This document shows positions 12,950 through 24,431 of a DNA stretch of 64,000 nucleotides, one piece after another; the stretch's first letter is position 1; every line of letters starts with the position of its first letter. Below the pieces are notes generated by a model that saw only the letters and a list, made by a program, of their open reading frames with translations, searched no databases and was not told where the DNA came from. The stretch is taken from positions 330,993-394,992 of the forward strand of contig MNCI01020990.1 in assembly GCA_015680685.1 (NCBI GenBank), written 5' to 3'. The stretch is from Gnetum montanum (Eukaryota > Streptophyta > Gnetopsida > Gnetales > Gnetaceae). The position numbers and the translations under genes are program-made.

Positions 12950-13180
12950 TTAAATTTTTTTAGTAACTCAATCCATCTCCTCTATCTAATGTTCAACTAT
13001 GACTAATTTATTATGTACTACAAGCTCTTATGATCTATCCAAAGTGTAATGTACTTACCATACAAGTAGTACCTCTAAATCTTAAGAGCAGATACTATGG
13101 CTTTAATCTCTAGGTCATGTGCTGGATCACACTCTCCAAGGCTCATAACTATAAGGTCATTACCTCATATTAAGCCATGA
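12950..13180 (-). pseudogene. Element C RNase H domain
   Basis: The minus strand reads ECDPAHDLEIKAIVSALKI, then RYYLYGKYITLWIDHKSL, corresponding to the family pattern with THDLEL, then ALKxWRHYLYG and TDHKSL. The conserved Trp codon is now TAG. RNase H removes the RNA strand during reverse transcription. The RT domain that should precede it is absent, because protease text lies immediately upstream. Confidence 0.85.
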
Positions 13181-13199
13181 ATCTCCATATTGGTTTGAA

Positions 13200-13410
13200 G
13201 GAAAAATCTCATTAACTACTATTTCTAGAAAGATAGATATCTGAAATGCTAGATGAAGGTGTAAGAATATATGCTTAAGCTAAAATTCATTCACAATCCT
13301 AGGATCCATAAAAGCATGACTTTCTTTAGGGTTAAATAATATCAAAACCAGAGAAGTACTAATATTACCTATAATGTCCATCACTATGTTTGAATTCTCA
13401 TTGCTGGATT
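13200..13410 (-). pseudogene. Element C aspartic protease
   Basis: The minus strand shows SLVLILFNPKESHAFMDPRI, matching the Ty3/gypsy retropepsin pattern LFDSGASHSFISPxI. The catalytic Asp-Ser-Gly is degraded to Asn-Pro-Lys. RNase H sequence begins within about 50 bp of the end, showing that the intervening RT domain (normally about 1 kb) has been lost. Confidence 0.75.
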
Positions 13411-14440
13411 GATCTTTCAAGGTATAGATCTTGCCTCTACATCTTCAGTGATTATTCTATATGTTCTTCTTGCCCTACTAGTTGGATGCTAGGGTCCCAT
13501 CCATCTTTTTCCCAGTTATCTTATTTAGACATTTTCATTTCTTATGTAGATGCTTTTCATAACTAAGACACTTAGAAAATTCACTCCTATTCTATTCACA
13601 TGCATAACATCAACATTTATTAGTGCTTATCCTTACTCAAAAATCCTTATCTTATTTAAAGCCTCTAGGCCTAGTTGCAAGGTAACTCTTCTTTTCTTCT
13701 AGGTGCTACTTCTTATTTTCTAACCTCAAACTTCTTTCCATCACCAATGACTTATTGTAGGATAACTTATACTAGGTTAAGATAAGGGAAATGAAGAATA
13801 TATGAATGAGTTTAAAACATTCTAAGATAAAGTGATTGTTCATCTCCTCTTCATTGTCATGAAGGTGAAGATTAAACTACACTAATTGGAGGAATTTATC
13901 ATCATATTTGGAAACTATGAGATTGGTTTGCTTCAAGTTGGAAACTTTCTTTAACCTTAGCCTTTCTAAACTCCAACATGTACCTCTCTTTGAAAAATTT
14001 TATAAAGTTAACCCATATTACCTCTACATTTTTTCAACCCTTAGCCACCCTAGTTGTTTGCCACCAATGGTTAGCTACACCCTTTAGTTGATAGATGGCT
14101 AATCAAGTTTGTTCACTACAACATAACCCATAAGTTGGAAGAATTTTTCTATGTTAATTAACCATTCTAATGCTACCATAGAATCCTTAGCCCTATCAAA
14201 ATTTGGTGATTTCATTAGAACTATTCCATAAGCACTTACCTAATGGGTCATTTTTCATCATTGTTTGAATTATTATTATTATTTCCACTAGTAGTTGAAC
14301 TTTACTAATTTTGATTCTTCAAATAGTTGCCATATCTCATACCAAATCATCTTATAATCCTTTCTTGTTGGATTTTTTAACGTTTTTTCTATTCAAGATC
14401 TTAACTACTTTCTTAGATGGCATTACTACATCACAAATCT
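13411..14440 (-). pseudogene. Element C gag
   Basis: The minus strand holds a decayed retrotransposon gag. A KFFQLMGY-like helix lies near 14140, an LTL-NFSKRGTC segment corresponds to FFKERYxPE, and SKYDDKFLQLV (about 13900) matches the family's EYxxKFxELA. A cysteine-rich zinc-knuckle-like region follows near 13600 (KCLSYEKHLHKK). Reading frame changes several times. No 5' LTR is found to the right; LTR-A begins 45 bp further on and may have truncated it. Confidence 0.65.
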
Positions 14441-14484
14441 AAGAATTCTTATCAAATGTTTAGCTCTAATATCATATTGTATGG

Positions 14485-15405
14485 TGTATGGACACCTCTT
14501 CCAATCCTCTTGTTCTTCCCTACATTTATGTTTTAGGTTTTGGGCTTGAAGATGATGTCTTGGCTGACACTTAGAATTGATAGAAAATGTCTTGAGGTGA
14601 GAAGAGACATCTTGCTGATTTTGCTAACATCTTGGGCAAGACATCTTGACCAAGGAGAAGATGTATTAGACAAGATGTCTTGGCCCTATAGGAGACATCT
14701 CAAGCAAAATTTCTTACCAATGAAGGAGACATCTTGGTGGTGGAGAAGACATCTTCCAAAGATAGGATACATCTTAGCACTTTCCTAAAAGTTGGGTTGT
14801 CATAAGATACATCTTTCCAAGACCAAAGATGACCCATATAGCCAAGGAAACGTTTGAAAACATCCATCTAAATTTGGAAAATAGCTGGGGTAAGTTGAAA
14901 AAGGATGGAAATAGCTAGGAAGAAGTTGAGAAGACTTAGGAAACAACTGAAGAACCTCAAGTTGAGGAAATATTTCTAAATTTCTTATCTTTATGTTTTT
15001 CATAAATATTATTATAATTTCCAATTGTTGGTAGAAATGGAAATGAAAGAAAGAGAGTTCTGAGATGAGATTCAACAAGGTGTGGGAGAGCACATTGAGT
15101 GAGTGCATAGAGGTTGTAGCTCCAAGGTCAATTGTGTAGACCTATGTGTTCTAGTCTTACTTTTATGTTGAGATCTCATTCCCAAGTTGTGGAAGAATCT
15201 CTCTATTGGTTGTTTCTTGTATTCAAAATAGCCATTGTATGGATGTAGAGCCTCATGCTCCACAATATCATTTAAGTGTGAAAGGTTTTGAATGTTATAG
15301 GTTTTAAAAATCCCATTATAATCTTTGAATTAATTAATTAAAGATAGCTAGTTTTCTTATTTTTTAGCAAAAATTTTTGTCTTTGCATGATATCTAGATT
15401 TAACA
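14485..15405 (+). repeat. LTR-A copy 1, 5' LTR of element A
   Basis: It begins TGTATGGACACCTCTTCC and aligns with 49841-50779 throughout. The end is placed at ...TTTAACA (15405), but both copies stay similar for about 30 bp more, so the true end could be up to about 15440. The first third is packed with the near-palindrome AAGACATCTT/AAGATGTCTT. The plus-strand open frame at 14540-14788 and the minus-strand one at 14800-15108 are by-products of this composition. A clear primer-binding site was not identified. Confidence 0.75.
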
Positions 15406-15527
15406 TTTGAAGGTGATTAATTATTGAAGTCAACATGCTCCAGCATTATCATGTCCAAGCTTAGCTTTTGTTGAGTTTTTTGTTGATTGTTGCTTGGAAA
15501 TTGGTTGATGATATTGTCAATTTTAGA

Positions 15528-16740
15528 TGGCACCTAAGAAGAATAGATGCAAGCTCTAAATAGAGGCATGAAGAGCATGAATTTCACATTTTAAATGAAG
15601 GTTTCTTAATTAGATGAAATTAGTATAAAGGTATATAAAAACGTTGGTCCTAGCCATATTTGAACACATAGAGGACATGAACATGAACATTTAGATGAAA
15701 GAATTTCACAATGAGGTGGAGACAAAGTAGATGAAGAGGAAAGAGAATCAAACTATATAAGTGTAGAAACTCATCATCAAGGGATTCTAATGGGAAGAAA
15801 TCCTATTTCTCAAATGAAAATTCCAAGACCTCCAATGGTGATACTTCTTCTCCAAGCAAGGTTAATAAAAAAATAAGGCAAGACTTCCTAGAGTATTCAA
15901 ACATGTTGCAAGACTTCTATACATGGAGTTGAAGACTTTCAATGGTGTAGATGGCACCAGTGCTTTTGTGAGTTATCTGAAGGTACTTAAGAAGCATTTT
16001 TAGTGTGAAGAGGTACCAAATAACTTGAGGATACCTATTGCTGAATCCAAATTAGAAGGTATGGCTTCTCCTTAATGGGCAAAAGGAGTCCTAGAGTTAT
16101 GAAAAACAAAATGGTAAACCTATTAAAGATAGGGATCTAATAAAGTATAGGTTGAAGAGAAACTTTGAATAGTCTCATCAAAGACAAGAACAATTATGAA
16201 GTTAAAATTCCTAAGGCAAGGTGATAGGGATGTCAAGGAATTCTACCACAAATTTTTTGATCTATTCAATCAAGCTAAGGTGAATTGGAAAGAGTACTAA
16301 TAGGCTTCAATCTTTCTAGGAGGTCTCAAAATGATGTACTAGCAAAACGTTTCTTTTTATGAGCTATAAACTTTTGATTAGGCTTATGATTTAGCACTTA
16401 AGACTAAGAAGAAATTAAGTGGATTTGGAAGCATAAGTAAATAATTTGTCAAGAGGAAGGAGAAGGGATCCAAACTTCAAAAAGTATCCCCAAGTCTAAA
16501 TCTAAAGACAAGGATGGTAGTCATCCTAAGAAGACTAAAAGAGGTGATGAGAAGGGCAAATCCAAGTAGGACCAAGACAAGGGATGCAAGGATCAAGGCA
16601 ACAACACATTAAAAATCTAGTGCTTCAAGTGTGAAGAATGGGGATACAAGCAATGGAAATGTCTAATTCACAAAGCAAAAAAGGATAAAGATGTGCAAAC
16701 CATGAAGGTAGATGAGACATCAGGCCAAGTTATTTAGATA
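15528..16740 (+). pseudogene. Element A gag with zinc knuckle
   Basis: It starts at ATG 15528 (MAPKKNRCKL) and is broken by numerous stops and frameshifts. Recognisable gag text includes LKTFNGVDGTSAFVSYL (about 15930), corresponding to the FxGxDxxxWxxxL start of retrotransposon gag, and FLRQGDRDVKEFYHKFFDLF (about 16210). A zinc knuckle at 16621-16662 reads CFKCEEWGYKQWKC, where the metal-binding His is replaced by Tyr. Gag packages element RNA into particles. It lies 120 bp after LTR-A, which supports ownership by that LTR. Confidence 0.8.
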
Positions 16741-16859
16741 GGTAATCCTAATGCATCAAAAATTGAGGATGTTTCTCAGTTAAATTCTTATGCATTCATG
16801 GAAAATGTGAATAGAGGAGATCATCCTAATAGAAATTGCTATTTTAGATTGAGACTAGA

Positions 16860-17235
16860 TGTTTATTTAGTGAGGAATGGAATTATGTTTTGATTGATGG
16901 GGAAGCCCAAAAAAATGTTATTTCTTCTAGGGTAGTTGCTATATTCAGATTGGTAATTAATCATCATCCTAAACTGTATAAAGTGCATAGGTTATCTATA
17001 GATTTTTTCCAAGAGGTGAGGGAACAATGTACTTTGAAATTTAAACTTGGAGGTTTTCATGATGTTATGAAGTGTGATGTGCTTCCAATAGATTATGCTG
17101 ATGTAATTCAAGGTAGACCTTCGAATTTTAACAATGATGCTTAGTTTGATGAAGCAAGAAATGTGTGGAGTGTAGCTAGACCTAATGAAATTCATGAGTT
17201 GATTCCTATGACAGCTAAACAAGTGAGGTAGCAAA
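16860..17235 (+). pseudogene. Element A aspartic protease
   Basis: The open part (16890-17144) reads MIDGEAQKNVISSRVV, then HHPKLYKV and later MKCDVLPIDYADVIQGRP. This matches the chromovirus retropepsin pattern with VDGxSCxN at the active site, HPxPYKV, and CDVxPMDxxxxLLGRPW. The active-site triad reads D-G-E. A stop at 17142 replaces the conserved Trp after GRP. It lies between gag and RT, as expected for Ty3/gypsy. Confidence 0.85.
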
Positions 17236-17439
17236 CCTTACTTAATGCTTCCTTAGTCATTCTAGGAGAGAGGGAATATATTAAGGAACATGATGAAAAT
17301 AGTTTTGGTTTTTTTGTTATGATGACAATTGTTGCTAATCATTATCATATGTAGGTTGAACTTTCTATAGGTGTGTCAAGCTTGAAGAAGAAAATTTTTA
17401 AGATGTTTAAGAAGGAATTGGATGGACTACCACTAATGA

Positions 17440-18135
17440 CGAATGTAGAAAGATCATATTGATTTCATTCCTGGTGCTACCATTCTAAATGAGAGAGCTT
17501 ACCAAATGATACAAAATTAGTAGGCCAAATTGCAATGTTGAGTAGAGGAGTTACTTGAAAAAGACTTTGTGATGAAATCCATTTTACCTTGTGTAATTAT
17601 TGTGATGATAGTGCCAAACAAGAAGACTGATAAATGGAGGATGTGCATTCATTCTAGAGTAGTAAATAGGATAAAAATGAGATACATGTTTTCTATTTCA
17701 AAGATGGATGATATCCTTAATATCATTACCAATGTGGGGATTTTTAGCAAAATTGATTTGAAGAGTAGATGCCAAAAAATCAAAATCAAGCTTTGTGATG
17801 ACTAGAAGATAACTTTTAAGACATTAGATGTATTAAATGACTTCATTTGTAAATGTTGTATTGTTTTTTCTAACAATATTTTAATATATAGCTCTAATAA
17901 GGAAGGGCACTCAGATCACTTGATGATGGTTTGTGTTAACTTGGAAAATGCATAGCTAGTGATCAATGTGAAAAAAAAAAGTCATTACTTCAAGAGAAAA
18001 ATCACATATTTGGGACCTCTAGTTTCTAAAAATTAAGTTTGGATGGAAGATACCAAGGTGAAGGCTATTAGAGATTGGCTGAATTCTAAGAATGTTGGAA
18101 AGATAAGATCATTTCTTGGTTTAACAAGTTTTTAT
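17440..18135 (+). pseudogene. Element A reverse transcriptase, internally deleted
   Basis: Motifs appear in order: DHIDFIPGAT (about 17452), VEELLEKDFVMKS, PCVIIVMIVPNKK, WRMCIHSRVVNRIKMRYMF, ISKMDDIL and FSKIDLKSRCQKIKIK, then ITFKT (about 17820). The block that should follow (WLVMPFGLxNAPxTF) is missing. The text jumps to CIVFSNNILIYS at about 17855, where the catalytic pair DD of YFDDILIYS has become NN. YLGPLVSK and KIRSFLGLTSFYKPFI close the domain. The enzyme would copy element RNA into DNA; this one is dead by deletion and by loss of the metal-binding aspartates. Confidence 0.88.
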
Positions 18136-18229
18136 AAACCATTCATCAAAACTTTAGGAGTATTTCATGACCTTTGTTTGCTTTGTTGAATAAAAATAAA
18201 AATTTTAGATAAGATAATGAAACCTAAGG

Positions 18230-18690
18230 AAGTTTTTACTTGTTGAAAGACAAGATTACCAATGAACCAATGCTTATAATTCTAGATTTTTATAACCTTT
18301 TTCAAGTGAAGGTGGATGCAAGTAAACTTGCCATTGGTGGTCTACTTTCACAAGAAGATAGGCCTACTACTTTATTTTTAGAAAAGTTGAATGAGTCAAG
18401 GCAACAATATAGCATATATGAGAGGAAGTTGTATACTATACTTTAAGCAATCAAGCATTAGAGGCATTACTTGTTGCCCAAGCAGTTCACCTTGATGATG
18501 GACCACCAAACACTTTAATCTCTAGACTTACAAAAAAAAATTGAGTGCAAAGAACATTATGTGATTTGCATAGTTACAAGAATTTAATTTTATGTTAAAG
18601 ATCAAAAGTAGAAAAGCCAATGTAGTGACTAATGCATTATCCGAGGTGCATGTAATAAATTTAAGCATACCTTATGTAGAAGGTATGGCT
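18230..18690 (+). pseudogene. Element A RNase H domain
   Basis: Pieces include FQVKVDASKLAIGGLLSQ (about 18300, the first catalytic Asp present), QYSIYERKLYTIL (18400, matching the YSxxEKELLA pattern), and KSRKANVVTNALSEV (about 18600, matching GKxNxVADALSR with the catalytic D changed to N). Stops occur between pieces. It follows RT directly. Confidence 0.8.
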
Positions 18691-18799
18691 GATTTTTTTA
18701 TTTGTATGAGAATGATCATGATTTTGGGTAAGTTTAGAGGAGCCTCAAGAAACATTGATGAGAAGGATAAATTAATGGAGCAACTATCATATTCAAGAT

Positions 18800-19147
18800 G
18801 AACTCTTATTTAAAAATAGAAAGGTATATATTCCTAATTATGATTTTAGGAAAAATATTTTATTTGAAAAACATTGTAGACATGGCGGGTTACATGGGCA
18901 TGGATAAAACATTATAACTTGTGGATAGGTACTATTTTTGGCCTGGTATGGCAAGTGAAGTCTCCAAATTTGTGAAGAAGGATTTGAGTTGTCAAATGTT
19001 CAAATAAGATAAAGGAGTGAATAGACATTATATGCCTTGGTCAATTCCCAAGGATCCATGGGAAAGAATGTCTATGGACTTTATGAGTGGTATTCCAAAA
19101 ATCAAAAGTGGAAATGATGCAATTTTTGTAATTCATGATAGGTTATC
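18800..19147 (+). pseudogene. Element A integrase, N-terminal half (copy 1)
   Basis: Readable text includes LDRYYFWPGMASEVSKFVKK, then a zinc-site C..C, and PWSIPKDPWERMSMDFMSGI, matching the family's PLPxPxxPWExxSMDFxxGLP; the first catalytic Asp is present. The frame continues to IFVIHDRLS and is cut exactly at TTATC (19143-19147) by LTR-X. The continuation (KMAHFIPCKK) is found only at 23150. Confidence 0.85.
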
Positions 19148-20272
19148 TAATGAGCCAGCCAAAGTTTGGTGCTGAGTTACCTTTATTGTTATCTTTGTTG
19201 TATAGATGTTACCTCATCTGTGACTAACTTGTGAGTTGTATTTGTGGAGGAACAGTTCAAAGTCAAAAAGATCATCAAGACAAATAAAAATTAGAGTCAA
19301 ATCCAATCAAATTCCACACTTATGACTATCAATCATAAGTAAAATCAAAGTCCTCACCCTAACTTCTACTCTTAAGTTCAAGAGTAAAAATTAATGATTA
19401 AATCAAATTGAAATCACAAATACAAGCGTAGATTATGAGGATTACAAGGGAGACTCCATCTAATCTATGATTCTTCCTTACTGTTTCTACAATGTAACAA
19501 TCTCAATAGCCTAACAATGGATTCCAATGGTCTATAATTGCCACAAGGGTCAACAAATTCTCACTTAACAATTCTTCAAGGGAAATTGATTTCAACTTGA
19601 TGTGGGTTCTCTAGGATATTGACTCTAAATATTCCCCTTAGGTATTGAATCCTCTGGGTTCCCCTTGAGTGCCTTCTCATTAGGTGTGATGCTCTTTCTT
19701 TTACATTAGAGAAGCTTAAATTATAAATTGGAAAAATTAACAAAATAGACATATCAATCTTCATCGAGGAAGTCAATAAGGATTCATAATATTATATCAA
19801 ACTATATTGTGTTGGTGATGTCTTTTTATCATTGATTCTTTTCATGCTTGTAGTATGAATCAATATCTCATTTCCCTTGGTGTTGTAGTTTTCTTATCTG
19901 ATGTTATCAATCTGTATCACAACTACTATCTCTATTGATTATCAATATATATAGTAGCTTCGATATAGATCGATATCTACATTCCTATATGGTTTAGGTA
20001 GTTCTAGTCTAATGATATTGATTTAAATTGATATTAGCTATGTAGATCAATATTGTTGTCTTTAGAACATATCTAAATTTGCAATGTCAATCCCTATCTT
20101 ATCTATATCTATTTATTCTAGTGATATCCTACAATAAGAAAGACTTCAAAAGGAAATTAGTCCTTATCGATAGTTATCACAAAGCCTGATGATCTTTGAT
20201 AAGATAAAACAGTAAATAATATAAAGCTAAGTCTTTAATGAGTTAAAAATTGGAATAATTGGAGATTCATCA
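19148..20272 (+). repeat. LTR-X copy 1 (about 1.12 kb)
   Basis: It begins TAATGAGCCAGCC after TTATC and ends TTCATCA, aligning over its whole length with 22044-23144. The mirror-image ends TGATGA/TCATCA (mutated at the start here) and the TG...CA rule indicate an LTR. It is followed by CAATCCCCAACTAG rather than by integrase, so this copy has element-like or other DNA on its right, unlike copy 2. It contains many GATATC/ATCGAT words. Confidence 0.75.
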
Positions 20273-21208
20273 CAATCCCCAACTAGCGTTTGGCCAATGC
20301 TTGGACAACTAAGGCAAAAAATATATAAATTTGCAAATGTATATTGATTGTTAACCTTCATAACACACAACTAATAAAGTGACAAAAATAATTGAAACTA
20401 ATATTCAATATACATCAACATCGCATTCACTATTATATTCATATCAATAGAAATCAAACTATATTACATTATAATCAAATGATATATATGTAGGTCACTA
20501 CCTTACAGTTACATTTTAGTTTTCTCCATAGTTTAATGATATCAATTTTTATAGGAGAACCAATAAAGATAGATACAAATAGGATCAACTTTCATCATGG
20601 AATTGATAAAGATTGACATACATAGTGTTTCTATCTCGATTGCACTAATAACATGTGAGACACTCAGGAAAATTTTAGTCTTATTGATCATTATCAATCT
20701 GGTTGACATGAATCGATATGTCTGAATAACATATTGAACATCATCAAGGTCACGTTATTCAAACATGAGATATTTAGTCAAATTTTTTCTTCCTTAATCC
20801 ATATCAATTAAATCAATATGAATCAATATCTCAGTTGTTTCATATCTCGATTTAAATTGATATAACTAGTATTTAAGTTGAAACCCTAAGTTCTATTGTT
20901 CATTTTATTGAACCATATTACTAGAATCAATATGCCTCGATTTGTCTTTTAATGAGACATCGATCCCTTGGTGTCTCTCAATATAACTAATGCCAAGGTC
21001 TTTAAGTTTCTATCTCTAACTTCTATAGACATTAATGCCTCAATATCCCTTAATAGAATAACTTATCCTATTATCCTACATTGAAAAATGTGATACTAAT
21101 CGATCATAGAATGATAATTTTATTTACTTATTAATATACAAAATTTTATTTCTTTTTCCACTCCTCATGATTATTTCTTATTATTTGGGTAGGAGTCCAC
21201 ATATAACT
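20273..21208. other. Unassigned DNA right of LTR-X copy 1
   Basis: No coding remnant was recognised. It is AT-rich with frequent ATCGAT, GATATC and TCAATAT words resembling the composition of LTR-X, so it may be untranslated internal sequence of the same element. It ends in an assembly gap. Confidence 0.4.
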
Positions 21209-21327
21209 NNNNNNNNNNNNNNNNNNNNNNNNNNNNNNNNNNNNNNNNNNNNNNNNNNNNNNNNNNNNNNNNNNNNNNNNNNNNNNNNNNNNNNNNNNNN
21301 NNNNNNNNNNNNNNNNNNNNNNNNNNN
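21209..21327. other. Assembly gap
   Basis: Run of N. The sequence on its two sides is not contiguous with certainty, which matters for the duplication described around it. Confidence 1.
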
Positions 21328-21794
21328 CCCCCCTAATTAAACTAGGATATGTCCCATACCTATCTTAATTAGTAAAATATTTTGAGATTAGATCAAAGAC
21401 TAGCTAGGAGAATAGACTAAAAGAAAAAATGCCATGGGTTTTATATATTCTTATCTATACATGAGACATAGGCAAGCTTTGATCTTCCAATTGTTAGTAT
21501 CCATTATGCTTAACCAAAGTAGGGATCTCAACCACTAACACCTCCAGAAAGCATTTTAGAAAATAATTGAAGGATCAAAAGGTTTTAATTACTAGTAAAC
21601 ATGATAGGTGGCATCTTGGATAAAATAATGGAGGATAATGAAAAATGGGGAAGTGCAATAAAAATGAAAAGCAAAAAAGCAACAGTCCTTTAGGTATGAA
21701 GTAGCACAAGCTAAGGGACTAAATAAGCGAAGTAATGTGAAAGATTAGAAGTAAGGGAATGCATTAAGATACTTACTTTAGATGAGTAAATCCT
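21328..21794. other. No gene recognised
   Basis: AT-rich DNA starting with a C-run at the gap edge. No coding motif or partner repeat was found in the window. Confidence 0.4.
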
Positions 21795-22043
21795 AGTATT
21801 TTTATCCAACTATGGCAACTGAAGTTTTCAAATTTTTGAACGAGGGTTTTACTTGTCAAATGTTCAAACGAGGTAAAGGATTCAATCAACATTATATGCC
21901 TTTGTCAATTCCCAAGGGTCCATGTGAATGTATGTCTATGGATTTTATGAGTGATATTCCAAAAATAAAATGGATTTTATGAGTGATATTCCAAAAATCA
22001 AAAGTGGAAATGATGTATTTTTTATTGTTGTTCACAGTTTATC
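21795..22043 (+). pseudogene. Integrase N-terminal half, copy 2
   Basis: This is a second, diverged copy of 18940-19147: FVKKDLSCQMFK-like text, then PLSIPKGPC and SMDFMSDIPKIKSG, up to the TTATC where LTR-X copy 2 begins. It contains an extra internal tandem duplication of about 35 bp (around 21935-22005), which repeats the MDFMSDIPKI codons. It lacks everything upstream (gag, protease, RT). Confidence 0.8.
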
Positions 22044-23144
22044 TGATGAGTGAGCCAAAGTTTGGTGTTGAGTTACCTTCATTGTAGAGATGTCACCTTG
22101 TCTATGACTAACCTGCAAAATGTATCTATGGAGGAATGGTTCAAAGTCAAAAATATCATTAATAAAAATAACAATTAGAGTCAAATCCAATCAAATTTCA
22201 TACTTATGACTATCACTCATAAGTAAAATCAAATCCCTCATCCTAACTTCTAATCTTGAGTTTAAGAGTAAAAATTAATGATTAAATCAAATTGAAATCA
22301 TAAATACAAGCATAGATTATGAGGGTTACAAGCAAGACTCCATCTAATTTGTAATTATGCCTTACTATTTCCATAGTTTAGTAACCTTAATAGCTCAACA
22401 ATGGACTTCAATGGTCTATAGTTGCCACAAGGTTCAATGAATCCACACGTAACAATTCTTCAAGGGAAATTGATTTCAACTTGATGTGGGTTATCTTAGG
22501 TATTGACTCCAAATATTTCCCTTAGGTATTGAATCCCTTGGATGCCCTTCTTTGGGTGTGATGCTCTCCCTTTTATACTAGAGAAGTTTACACTGTAAAT
22601 AGGAAAAATTAACAAAATAGACATATCGATCTCCAATGAGGGAATCAATAATGATTGATACTATTATATCAAACTATATCATGTTGGTGATATCCTTCAA
22701 CCATCAATACCTATCACACCTATAATATGGATCAATATCTCCATTCCTTCGATGGTGTAGTTTGCTCATCTAATGTTATCGATCTATATCGCAACTGCTA
22801 TCTCTATCAATTATCGATATGTATAGTAGCTTCAGTATAGATTGATATCTACATTCCTAGGTGGTCTAGGTAGTTCTAGTCTAATGATATTGGTTTAAAT
22901 CAATATTAGCTATGTAGATCGCTATGGTTGTATTTAGAACATATCAAAATCCATGATGTTGATCTATATCTTATCGATATCTAGTGATTCCGGCAGTATC
23001 CTATGATAAGAAAGAATTAATAAAGAAATTAGTATTTATTGATAGTTATCACAAAAATCAATGATATTTGATAAGGTAAAATACTAAATAATAAAAATTT
23101 AAGCCTTTAAGAAGTTAAAAATTGAAACAATCAGGGGTTCATCA
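22044..23144 (+). repeat. LTR-X copy 2, solo LTR with TSD TTATC
   Basis: It begins TGATGAGTGAGCC and ends GGGGTTCATCA, flanked on both sides by TTATC (22039-22043 and 23145-23149). Removing it rejoins the integrase frame (DRLS to KMAHF), so it is a solo LTR left after recombination of a full element. It aligns throughout with 19148-20272. Confidence 0.88.
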
Positions 23145-23149
23145 TTATC

Positions 23150-23862
23150 AAAGATGGCACATTTCATTCCATGCAAGAAGGTGAGTGATGCTTCTCATGT
23201 TGCAAATTTGTTTTTGTAGAATGTTGTGAAGTTGCATCATATTCCTTTGAATATTCTTAGTGACATAGACTCCAAATGCAAAATTCACTTTTGAAGATCC
23301 CTTTTGGAATATTTTAGGGACAATGTTGAAATTTTCTAATGCATATCATCCATAATCTTATGGCCAAATGAAGGTTGTAAATAAATCCTTGCTAAACATA
23401 TTAAGATGTTTGTATGATGAATAGCCAAATAGGTTGAAAAAATTGTTGTTCAATGCTGATTTTTCATACAATAATTCTGTTCATGTTGCTATTGAAAAAA
23501 GCCCATTTGAGGTGATCTATGGGTTTTCTCCACAGATAGTAGACACTTTGAAGAGCTTTGATGATGAAGCTCAACTTACTACTAATTTTGTGCAAGAGAT
23601 GAGGGATCTCCATGCATAAGTAAAATCAAATATTCAAAAGAAGGATGAAGAAATATTTCTCAAGAGGAATGAAGGTAAATGGAAGCCTACTTTGGTTATT
23701 CATGACTTAGTCTAGATGCACTTTAAGAAGAAGCAATTGAGAGATATTAACTTCTCCAAGTTGAAAGCCAAGAAGATGGGGCCTCTTAAAACCAAGGCTA
23801 AGATTAATGATAATGCTTTTAAGATTGATTTACCAAATCATGTTGATACATCCTTTGTACAA
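23150..23862 (+). pseudogene. Element A integrase, C-terminal half
   Basis: The text continues the interrupted core: KMAHFIPCKKVSDASHVANL, then ILSDIDSK (second catalytic Asp) and CISSIILWPN/TEVVN-like text. Next is the open stretch 23434-23619 with YNNSVHVAIEKSPFEVIYG. The beta-barrel region at 23716-23850 includes LKAKKMGPLKTKAKINDNAF and KIDLPNHVD. The frame runs into LTR-B at 23863 and loses its C-terminus. Several stops are present before 23434. Confidence 0.88.
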
Positions 23863-24417
23863 CATCCCCATTCCCAAATGGTGCTACTGGATAACGAAGA
23901 TGATGTCTCTTCATAACAAGTGTTATCATTATCGTAAAAAGACCCAAAAGGTTTTGTTGTAATTGACAACTGAAAAGATGCATTGTAATAAAGGACATAT
24001 CTCTTGAGGTAACCTTTGGGGATTTATACCTAGGCTTAGAGGTCATTCCAGGCATGAAGTGGTGGAGCTAGTAAAGGTGAGTCATGGGACCTAGGTGAAG
24101 TAAGACATGAAGTGCACTGGCCATCCCTTCTAGCTGGTTGTAGGCCTAACTATGGTGGCAATGTTGGATTACCTCTAAGGGATAGATGCCAAAGGAAAAA
24201 ATCCCCAAGAAACACTCTTAGAGCATGATTCAAATACACCATTCCATATCAATAAAGGATTCTTTCCTCTTTTCTTCTGCATTACCCTTGTTATTTCCTT
24301 TATGCATAATCTCGAATGTTACATATATTTAATGTTTGGTATATTGTCTTCTTACACATAATGTCTAATATAACACATATTTGATGTTTCCATGACATCC
24401 AAGAATGGGATGTCACA
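23863..24417 (+). repeat. LTR-B copy 2 (555 bp)
   Basis: It aligns with 10157-10724 (reversed) and 48950-49518. The expected start TGTCCCC is mutated to CATCCCC; the end is GGGATGTCACA. It abuts integrase on the left and a good primer-binding site on the right. It is therefore the 5' LTR of an element to its right that landed at the end of element A, or an LTR shared between two elements. Confidence 0.85.
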
Positions 24418-24419
24418 AT

Positions 24420-24431
24420 TGGTATCAGAGC
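24420..24431 (+). promoter_or_regulatory. Primer-binding site, initiator Met tRNA
   Basis: TGGTATCAGAGC lies 2 bp after the LTR-B end. This is the standard plant iMet-tRNA primer-binding sequence of many Ty3/gypsy chromoviruses and Ty1/copia elements. It confirms the LTR boundary and the plus orientation. Confidence 0.92.

Noticed and set aside
19900-21100. GATATC/ATCGAT words in and near LTR-X as another phased array
   Set aside because: Words are frequent but I could not see a constant spacing, so this is not the same signal as in LTR-D and LTR-F.
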